A stretch of DNA of 10,178 bases from Clostridiales bacterium UBA735 (lineage in GTDB: Bacteria > Bacillota > Clostridia > Oscillospirales > Oscillospiraceae): the NCBI GenBank assembly GCA_002298695.1, contig DBLB01000004.1:1-10178 (forward strand). The letters run 5' to 3'. The notes under the pieces are model-generated. The model saw only the letters and a list, made by a program, of their open reading frames with translations, ran no database searches and had not been told where the DNA came from. The position numbers were made by a program, and so were the translations under genes. This document shows, piece after piece, positions 1 to 6,529 of this stretch (positions within the stretch are counted from its first letter, which is position 1; every line of letters begins with the position of its first letter).

Positions 1-1131
<1,131 letters not shown>

Positions 1132-1157
1132 CAGAACATTGAAAAGCAGAGGTATTT

Positions 1158-2057
1158 ATGATCGACTTTCATGATGTGACCATCCGCGACCGCGGATGGA
1201 TCAACGAAATCCTGTTTGCGGCGGAAAAACCGGGTGCAGACTATACGTTCACGAACATGCTGTTCTGGACAAACTATTACGGCCAGGTGGGCCGTGTGGG
1301 CGATTTTGTGACGCAGTATCTGCGCTGGGAGGGGAAAGACATCTATCTCTTCCCGGCCGGGCAGGGCGACCTGTGTGGGGCGGTCCGGGCCATTCTGGAC
1401 GACTGTCTCCGGCGTGACGGCGTGCTGCGTTTCCGCGGCGTAACGGATGACGCAAAAGCGTTCCTGGAGCAGCAGTTCCCGGAGCAGTTTGTATTCACGC
1501 CCTACCGCGACTCGTTCGACTACATCTATACCGTCGAAGAACTCACCGAGCTGCGCGGCAAAAAGCTGCAATCCAAGCGCAATCACTGCCACCGCTTCGA
1601 GGCCGACCATCCCGAATGGCATACTGCGGTCATCACAGAGGAAAACCTCGGCCTCTGCCGCGATATGGTCGCGGTCTGGTACGAGAATCACCCGGAAAAT
1701 TACGAGATCCGCAGCGAAAAGCGGGCCATCGCCTGCGCGTTCGACCATTTTTCAGCCATCGGCATGGACGGTCTGATGCTGCTGGACGGCGAGCAGGTGC
1801 TCGGCTTCTCCATGGGCGCGCGGATGAACCGGACGTACTATGACGTCTGCTTTGAAAAGGCGTATGCCGACGTGCAGGGCGCGTATACGATGATCAATCG
1901 GGAATTCTCCCGCCACATTGCACAGAAATATCCGGAACTGGAATTTCTGAACCGCGAAGATGACATGGGTGAACCGGGCCTGCGGAAAGCGAAGGAATCC
2001 TACCAGCCGACAGTACTGCTGGAAAAATTCACCGCAGACTACAGGGGGACGTTCTGA
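1158..2057 (+). CDS. DUF2156 / lysylphosphatidylglycerol synthase C-terminal-domain-like acyltransferase
   Basis: 299 residues with no signal peptide or membrane segment, so probably cytoplasmic. The protein resembles the stand-alone DUF2156 family, which shares the double-GNAT fold of the C-terminal domain of MprF-type aminoacyl-phosphatidylglycerol synthases. Family-like stretches are the basic motif around residues 132-147 (LRGKKLQSKRNHCHRF) and a C-terminal NREDDMGEPGLRKAKESYQP at 265-284. MprF enzymes use aminoacyl-tRNA as donor, but this protein lacks their membrane flippase half, and the substrate of stand-alone members is not established. The ATG start has AGAGG five to six bases upstream. 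Its stop overlaps the ATG of the next gene by one base, so the two are probably translationally coupled. Family call is good; the substrate is unknown. Confidence 0.85.
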   Translation: MIDFHDVTIRDRGWINEILFAAEKPGADYTFTNMLFWTNYYGQVGRVGDFVTQYLRWEGKDIYLFPAGQGDLCGAVRAILDDCLRRDGVLRFRGVTDDAKAFLEQQFPEQFVFTPYRDSFDYIYTVEELTELRGKKLQSKRNHCHRFEADHPEWHTAVITEENLGLCRDMVAVWYENHPENYEIRSEKRAIACAFDHFSAIGMDGLMLLDGEQVLGFSMGARMNRTYYDVCFEKAYADVQGAYTMINREFSRHIAQKYPELEFLNREDDMGEPGLRKAKESYQPTVLLEKFTADYRGTF

Positions 2058-2842
2058 TGCGGCTGCGGAAAACAGCGCCCGCCGATCTTCCGTCGCTGAA
2101 GTCCCTCTGGCAGCAGGCATTCGGTGACAGCGACGCCGAGATCGACGCGTTTTTCAGCTCCGTCTATCCGGATGCGTTCGGCTTCTGCGCGGAGGAAGAC
2201 GGTGCGCCCGTCTCGATGCTCTATGCGCTGCCCGTCACGCTCGCGCACGGCGAGCAGTCCGTAAAGGCCGCCTATCTCTACGCCGTAGCGACGGACGAGG
2301 CATGCCGCGGCCGCGGTATCTGCCGCGCACTGATGGCGTATGCAGAGCAGCAGCTGAAAAAGCGATATATTTCCTGCCTGCTGCTCGTCCCGGCAGACGA
2401 GCAGCTGGCACAGTATTATGAAGCGCTGGGTTACACGCGGCAGACCGGCTGCACGCTGCGGCAGCTGCGCGTGGAAGCTCCAAAGGGCCGCGCCCTGCCC
2501 GTCTCCGTGCAGGACTATGCGGGTCTGCGGGAGACGCTGCTTTTTGACACGCCGCATGTGCGCTACCCGAAGATGCTGCTGGACTACGAGGCGCAGCGAA
2601 CGGTTCTTTACCGGTTGGAGTCCGGTTGCGGTCTCGGTTGCGCCGCGGTTGCGAAGCGGGACGATCTGGCCATCGTGGAGGAGCTGCTGCCGGACATGCG
2701 GATGCTGCCGGCGCTCGCAGCAGAGCTCGGCGCAGCACAATATATTGTTCGCACGCCGGGAACGGACGCAATGGGCTGCATGGCCAAATGGCTGGATGGC
2801 CCGGAAATGGCCCCGGTCTATCTGGCGTTTCCGTTTGATTGA
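2057..2842 (+). CDS. GNAT family N-acetyltransferase
   Basis: 261 residues, soluble. The N-terminal 135 or so residues are a GNAT domain. The acetyl-CoA pyrophosphate-binding motif A is visible as VATDEACRGRGICRALM, with the R-x-x-G-x core RGRGIC at 84-89. It is followed by an AQYYEALGY segment (118-126), typical of the motif B end of the fold. Residues 140-261 have no motif I recognise and may be a second, degenerate GNAT half. The acceptor could be a small molecule, a protein N-terminus or a side chain; nothing in the sequence decides. The start overlaps the previous stop by one base (TGATG), and AGGGGGA at 2043-2049 provides the ribosome binding site. The gene belongs to an operon with another GNAT-fold gene upstream and replication genes downstream. 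Confidence 0.87.
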   Translation: MRLRKTAPADLPSLKSLWQQAFGDSDAEIDAFFSSVYPDAFGFCAEEDGAPVSMLYALPVTLAHGEQSVKAAYLYAVATDEACRGRGICRALMAYAEQQLKKRYISCLLLVPADEQLAQYYEALGYTRQTGCTLRQLRVEAPKGRALPVSVQDYAGLRETLLFDTPHVRYPKMLLDYEAQRTVLYRLESGCGLGCAAVAKRDDLAIVEELLPDMRMLPALAAELGAAQYIVRTPGTDAMGCMAKWLDGPEMAPVYLAFPFD

Positions 2843-2848
2843 ACATGG

Positions 2849-2866
2849 AAAGGGGGCGTTCTCTTG
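2849..2866 (+). promoter_or_regulatory. Ribosome binding site fixing the TTG start of the DnaD-domain gene
   Basis: AAAGGGGG at 2849-2856 lies 7 bases before TTG at 2864-2866. A nearby ATG at 2845 is out of frame with the DnaD coding sequence. Reading upstream in frame from the TTG, no other start codon occurs before the stop at 2840-2842. TTG is therefore the most upstream possible start for this reading frame. Confidence 0.75.
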
Positions 2867-3766
2867 GAAAAAGAACCCCTGAAGCTCCCGGAACAGGACG
2901 TCCGGAAGCTGCTTGCCGCGGCAAATGGCGACGCGGCGCTGCTCTATTTGTATGAAACGCTTGCGCTCCCGCAGAGCGAGGCGATGGAAAAGCTGCGCAT
3001 GACGCAGACGCGGTACGATCTCGCCGCAGCAACCTTGCAGCAGCTCGGCCTCTGGAAAGACGAACAGAAGCGATTCCTCACGCCGGCCGAAGCACCGCGC
3101 TACACGGAGGACGATCTCAAGCGGGAATATCACGCTGGCCCGGAGTTCCCGAACATGATCGGCGAGGCGCAGCGGCGCCTGGGGCGGATCCTCTCCACCG
3201 AAGAGCTGAAGATCCTGCTCTGCATCTACCGCTACCTCGGGCTGGCCCCGGAGGTCATCTCTATTCTCATCAGCTACTGCATCCAGCGCGGCCACGCCCG
3301 CGGCGTGACCCGGATGCCGTCCATCCGGACGATCGAGAAAGAGGCGTACCGCTGGGCCGACCTCGGCATCGAGACAATGGAGCAGGCGGCAGCCTACATG
3401 CAGCAGCAGCTTCAGCTGCAAAGCGGCATCGGCCGCGTGCGGCAGCTGCTCGGCATCCACGACCGGCGGCTGACCGCCGGCGAGGAAAAGTTCGTTGTGA
3501 CCTGGCTCGGCTGGGGCTTCGGCGAGAAGGAGATCCAGCTGGCCTATGAAAAAACGTGCCTCAACACCGGCGGCCTCAAATGGCCGTATCTCAACTCGAT
3601 CCTCAAGAGCTGGCATGACCAGGGCTTCACGACGCTGACCCAGATCGAGTCCGGCGACCGGCAGCCGGCAAAGCAGGCGCGCCCCGGCTATGGCGTGCAG
3701 CGGCACGACGACCGGCTGACCGACATTGAACGCGCGGCCATCGCCCGCATGATGCAGGAGGACTGA
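2864..3766 (+). CDS. DnaD-domain replication protein (DnaD/DnaB-like)
   Basis: 300 residues starting at TTG. In Bacillus, DnaD and DnaB family proteins remodel DNA at origins and help recruit the helicase loader DnaI with the replicative helicase. Two DnaD-like (DDBH2) modules are suggested. The first spans roughly residues 95-170 and ends in SIRTIEKEAYRW. The second is about 185-255 and carries the hallmark Y-x3-I-x3-W as YLNSILKSW at 242-250. Residues 1-75 form a helical N-terminal region that could be a winged-helix domain. The C-terminus (from about 258) is basic and low in structure, as in DNA-contacting tails of the family. The gene ends one base before the helicase-loader gene, so the two products are probably made together and act together. 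It could be chromosomal or phage-derived in origin; no other phage genes are present here, which favours a housekeeping role. Confidence 0.88.
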   Translation: MEKEPLKLPEQDVRKLLAAANGDAALLYLYETLALPQSEAMEKLRMTQTRYDLAAATLQQLGLWKDEQKRFLTPAEAPRYTEDDLKREYHAGPEFPNMIGEAQRRLGRILSTEELKILLCIYRYLGLAPEVISILISYCIQRGHARGVTRMPSIRTIEKEAYRWADLGIETMEQAAAYMQQQLQLQSGIGRVRQLLGIHDRRLTAGEEKFVVTWLGWGFGEKEIQLAYEKTCLNTGGLKWPYLNSILKSWHDQGFTTLTQIESGDRQPAKQARPGYGVQRHDDRLTDIERAAIARMMQED

Positions 3767-3767
3767 C

Positions 3768-4745
3768 ATGGCATATTCCGCTGCAATTTTACAGAAGGCG
3801 CAGGCGCGGCTGGCGCAGGCCAGACAGCAGTGCGAGCAGGACGACCGGCAGCGCATCGGCGCGATCTACGAGCGCCTGCCGCGGCTGCGGCAGATCGACC
3901 TGTCACTGCAACGGACAGCGGCGAAGGTCTGCGCGGCGGCGTTCCGCGCGGGCGAGGACCCGGCGGAGACGATGCGGCAGCTGAAGGAGGAAAATCTGCG
4001 CCTGCAGCAGGAACGGGACTGGATCCTGGAATCGGAGGGCATCGACCCCGCAGACCTCGAACGCACAAGCGTCTGCCCGCACTGCGGCGGCAGCGGCTAC
4101 GTCGGCGCGGTCATGTGCGAATGCCTGCGCGAGCTCTGCCGGCAGGAGCAGAAGAAGGAGCTTTCCCAGCTGCTCGGCACGGGGCGCGAGAGCTTCGACC
4201 GCTTCCGGCTGGACTATTATCCCGCGGAATACGACCCGAATCTCGGGGCCAGCCCGCGGGAGCTGATGAAGCGCGTCTATGAACGGTCGGTGCGGTATGC
4301 ACAGACGTTCGCACCGGGGGCAAAATCGCTGCTGTTCATGGGCGCGACGGGCCTCGGCAAGACATTCCTCTCGGCCTGCATCGCCAAAACCGTGGCCGAC
4401 CGGGGCTTTTCGGTCTGCTACGTGTCGGCGGAGGCAATGTTCTCCGATTTTGAACAGCAGAAATTCCGCCCGCGCGAGGGTGAAGACCTGACGCGGAAAT
4501 ATCTCGGCTGCGATCTGCTGATCCTCGACGACCTCGGGACGGAGATGACGACGCAGTTTACGATCGCGGCGCTCTATCAGGTCGTCAACACGCGCCTGAT
4601 GGAGGGGCGCGCGGCCATTGTGTCCACGAATCTCCCGGTCGGCGACCTTGAGCGGCGTTATTCGGCACAGATCGCCTCGCGGCTGCTGGGTGCGTATACG
4701 CTCATGAAATTCTGCGGGCAGGATATCCGGTTGATGAACAGATAA
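3768..4745 (+). CDS. DnaC/DnaI-like AAA+ replicative helicase loader
   Basis: 325 residues. Cytoplasmic ATPase of the DnaC/DnaI/IstB type, expected to deliver the DnaB/DnaC-type replicative helicase to single-stranded DNA. Residues 1-100 are a charged helical N-terminal region, the usual helicase-contact part of loaders. A zinc-binding cluster follows at C103, C106, C117 and C119, as in DnaI. The AAA+ core has Walker A GATGLGKT (192-199), Walker B LLILDDLG (250-257), a sensor-1 STN (286-288) and a likely arginine finger in SRL near R305. AGGAGG at 3756-3761 sits 6 bases before the ATG. The gap to the DnaD gene is one base. An IstB transposition helper is a possible alternative by homology, but there is no IstA partner and the zinc-containing N-terminus fits a loader. 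It is the last gene of the operon. Confidence 0.9.
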   Translation: MAYSAAILQKAQARLAQARQQCEQDDRQRIGAIYERLPRLRQIDLSLQRTAAKVCAAAFRAGEDPAETMRQLKEENLRLQQERDWILESEGIDPADLERTSVCPHCGGSGYVGAVMCECLRELCRQEQKKELSQLLGTGRESFDRFRLDYYPAEYDPNLGASPRELMKRVYERSVRYAQTFAPGAKSLLFMGATGLGKTFLSACIAKTVADRGFSVCYVSAEAMFSDFEQQKFRPREGEDLTRKYLGCDLLILDDLGTEMTTQFTIAALYQVVNTRLMEGRAAIVSTNLPVGDLERRYSAQIASRLLGAYTLMKFCGQDIRLMNR

Positions 4746-4755
4746 CGCAGAAAGG

Positions 4756-4878
4756 TGCGGATTCGCCCGGGATTTTGAGAAAATCGGTGCATGCTGCCGG
4801 GCGGACAGAGGCGTCCGCCCCTACGGGGTGCATGCGGATTCGCCGGGGCGTTTCGGGCGGATCGGTACATACCGCCGG
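4756..4878. repeat. Imperfect direct repeats around a palindrome in the convergent intergenic region
   Basis: Two copies of a 45-46 base unit lie at 4756-4800 and 4833-4878. Both begin TGCGGATTCGCC (15 of 16 bases shared in the first block) and both end in ATCGGTrCATryyGCCGG (15 of 18 shared), with an unrelated 11-12 base middle. Between them is a palindrome with 8-bp arms, GGGCGGAC (4799-4806) and GTCCGCCC (4813-4820), followed by CTACGGGG. The 9-mer GGTGCATGC occurs on both sides (4786-4794 and 4827-4835). No coding potential is evident. It looks like a remnant of a small non-coding intergenic repeat element. Confidence 0.6.
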
Positions 4879-4901
4879 AAGAAAAACAACGCAACAAAGG
4901 C

Positions 4902-4935
4902 AAAGCGCGCCGGGAGGTTTCCCGGCGCGCTTTTT
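4902..4935. terminator. Bidirectional intrinsic terminator between the helicase-loader and L,D-transpeptidase genes
   Basis: A perfect 14-bp stem, AAAGCGCGCCGGGA (4902-4915) and TCCCGGCGCGCTTT (4920-4933), closes a 4-base loop. A run of five T (4931-4935) follows on the plus strand. On the minus strand the stem is followed by a weaker T-rich tract. It begins 7 bases past the stop of the minus-strand L,D-transpeptidase gene and about 155 bases past the helicase-loader stop, and it can serve both. Confidence 0.88.
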
Positions 4936-4942
4936 GTGTGTT

Positions 4943-6361
4943 TCAATTGGTCTGAGCGGGTTCGTACCACTGGTTTTTGCCGAAGATGACGACGGGGTCG
5001 CCGACTTCGATATTGTCGTAGATCTTTTTCATGGCGGAATCCGGCGTGTTGACGCAGCCGTGCGAACCGCCGTAGACGTAGTAGTCGCCGCCGAAGTTTT
5101 CGCGCCACGAAGCGTCGTGCAGGCCGTAGGGGCCGTAGACGCCGACCCAGTATTTGACGAAAACAAGGTAATCCGGGCCGGACAGCCAGCAGTCGGTGTC
5201 CTTATTTTCCACGTGGTAGAAGCCGGTGGGCGTCTGGTGGCCGTCGAGCGCACCGGTGACGACGCTGGTATGGACGAGGCATTTGCCGTCCTTGTAGAAC
5301 GTCATGGTCTGGCTGTCGATGTCGACCTCGACGTAGGTATCGGCGATGGTAAAGGGTTCGCCATTGCGGGTGCAGGCCCAGAGGGCATCAATGGAATTGA
5401 AATCGAGCGCGCGCAGCGCAGAGGTGATGCGCTCGGCGAGCTTCGGCTGGTCGATGGTGTAGTCGACGGGCAGGAACGAGAGCTCCTGCAGGACTTCGGA
5501 ATACGGCATGAAGCGATAAGGCACGCCGTGCAGGTCGGCCTGCTGCGCCCATTCGGCGGTGAACTGTGTGACCGCAGCCTCGTCCACGGAGAGGATCCCG
5601 TCCGCGGAGACGCTAAGCAATGCCTTCAGCTGCGTTTCGTCCAGCGTCTCGGTGGTATCGAGCAGGTAGACGGTGAGCGATTTTCCGGACAGGTCGCGGG
5701 AAAGGCAGGCGGCGGGGTCGAACTCAATGGTGTCCGCAGTCACTTCCGGCGGGAGGTAGCAGGGCGCGTCGGTCAGCTCGCAGGTGGCAGCGGCGGGTGC
5801 ACCGTCTGCGCCGGTGGTCAGCTTCATGGCGGCGACCTGCGCAAGGAGGGCGGCGCGGACAGCCGTCTCGTCCAGCTCCGTGCCGAGCTGCTCGGGGGCG
5901 ATCTGGTATTTGCCGTCCGAGAAGACGACCTGCGCGTCCTGCGCCGGGGTGCGGCGGCGGGCGAGAAGATCGTCCATCACAGCGGAGAGGTCGCAGTTTT
6001 CTGCGGTGATCGCGATCTCGCGGGCGGCGGGATGGGTCTCGCGCAGCCAGGAGAGGCGGGTACGGATACCGAGATGGGCAAACGCCTCGGGTTCCATACG
6101 GTCGACGGCGGAATAGGGGCCGACGGCCTCGGCAAGGACGGCGTCCCGCAGGCCGAGATCCGTGAGCGAATACGTGCCGATGAGCGCGCCGTTTTCGGTG
6201 ACGGTCAGCGCGGAGGCGGCGACGTTGGCCGCCGTGGCGCGGTAGTCCGCAGCGACGAGCTCGTGTGCGTCGTCCGCGCGGGCGAGGCCGACCGCGATCA
6301 GCGCGGCCAGAATTGCAAGCACCGCCAGCAGCGCCGCGGCGAAGATCCATTTTTTCCTCAT
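4943..6361 (-). CDS. Membrane-anchored L,D-transpeptidase (YkuD domain)
   Basis: 472 residues. Expected to make 3-3 cross-links in peptidoglycan, or exchange its fourth residue, outside the membrane. The start at 6361 is preferred over an in-frame ATG 99 bases upstream. It has AGAGGG and GGAGG just upstream, gives a normal N-terminus (MRKKW, then a hydrophobic segment at about 6-27) and leaves the promoter outside the gene. Residues 50-330 resemble the PG_binding_4-type modules that precede YkuD in many clostridial enzymes. The YkuD catalytic domain spans about 342-461. His415 in YGLHDASW and the SHGCVN motif (433-438, nucleophile Cys436, His434) are all present, so it should be active. Resistance to beta-lactams through this route is known for the family but cannot be inferred here. 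It lies downstream of the S-layer gene but behind a terminator and its own promoter. Confidence 0.93.
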   Translation of the reverse strand: MRKKWIFAAALLAVLAILAALIAVGLARADDAHELVAADYRATAANVAASALTVTENGALIGTYSLTDLGLRDAVLAEAVGPYSAVDRMEPEAFAHLGIRTRLSWLRETHPAAREIAITAENCDLSAVMDDLLARRRTPAQDAQVVFSDGKYQIAPEQLGTELDETAVRAALLAQVAAMKLTTGADGAPAAATCELTDAPCYLPPEVTADTIEFDPAACLSRDLSGKSLTVYLLDTTETLDETQLKALLSVSADGILSVDEAAVTQFTAEWAQQADLHGVPYRFMPYSEVLQELSFLPVDYTIDQPKLAERITSALRALDFNSIDALWACTRNGEPFTIADTYVEVDIDSQTMTFYKDGKCLVHTSVVTGALDGHQTPTGFYHVENKDTDCWLSGPDYLVFVKYWVGVYGPYGLHDASWRENFGGDYYVYGGSHGCVNTPDSAMKKIYDNIEVGDPVVIFGKNQWYEPAQTN

Positions 6362-6394
6362 AGTTCCCTCTGCCTCCGGAAACATTCTGTTTTT

Positions 6395-6422
6395 ATTATA
6401 CCAAAAACCGACAGGAAAGCAA
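6395..6422 (-). promoter_or_regulatory. Sigma-A promoter with extended -10 for the L,D-transpeptidase gene
   Basis: On the minus strand the -10 box TATAAT (6395-6400) is consensus and is preceded by TGG, an extended -10. A weaker -35, TTGCTT, lies at 6417-6422 with a 16-base spacer. The predicted start near 6388 leaves a leader of about 27 bases that contains the ribosome binding site. Confidence 0.8.
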
Positions 6423-6460
6423 CGGGTTTGCGCGGAAAAAATGCATTTATCGGAACACAA

Positions 6461-6492
6461 AGAAAACGCCCCCGGGCCGAAGCCCGGGGGCG
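6461..6492 (-). terminator. Intrinsic terminator of the S-layer gene
   Basis: On the minus strand, an 11-bp G+C-only stem (CGCCCCCGGGC and its complement, 6467-6477 with 6482-6492) closes a UUCG tetraloop and is followed by TTTTCT (6461-6466). It lies about 38 bases past the S-layer stop codon. The UUCG loop and GC stem make this a strong terminator and a stable mRNA 3' end. Confidence 0.93.
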
Positions 6493-6522
6493 GAAAACGA
6501 TTGTTTTCAGTGACGATCGTCA
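6493..6522. repeat. Two further inverted repeats between the S-layer stop and its terminator
   Basis: GAAAAC-GATT-GTTTTC (6493-6508) is a 6-bp hairpin with a 4-base loop. TGACGATCGTCA (6511-6522) is a perfect 12-base palindrome. Together with the terminator they make three inverted repeats in a row in the 3' untranslated region of the S-layer mRNA. Confidence 0.6.
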
Positions 6523-6529
6523 GACCGGA

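Noticed and set aside
2039..3856. Minus-strand 605-codon open frame
   Set aside because: It is antisense to the GNAT and DnaD-domain genes, which carry family motifs, ribosome binding sites and operon spacing on the plus strand.
2864..4745. Phage replication module or IstA/IstB insertion sequence
   Set aside because: DnaD plus DnaC can be phage-borne, but no integrase, repressor, IstA transposase or terminal inverted repeats are present, and the flanking genes are housekeeping-type.
4746..4942. CRISPR array in the convergent intergenic region
   Set aside because: There are only two imperfect repeat units, with a palindrome between them in place of a unique spacer, and no cas genes nearby.
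6362..6460. N-terminal extension of the L,D-transpeptidase by 33 residues
   Set aside because: The extension would include the promoter (TATAAT at 6395-6400) and put a Cys-rich stretch before the membrane anchor. The internal ATG at 6361 has a proper ribosome binding site.
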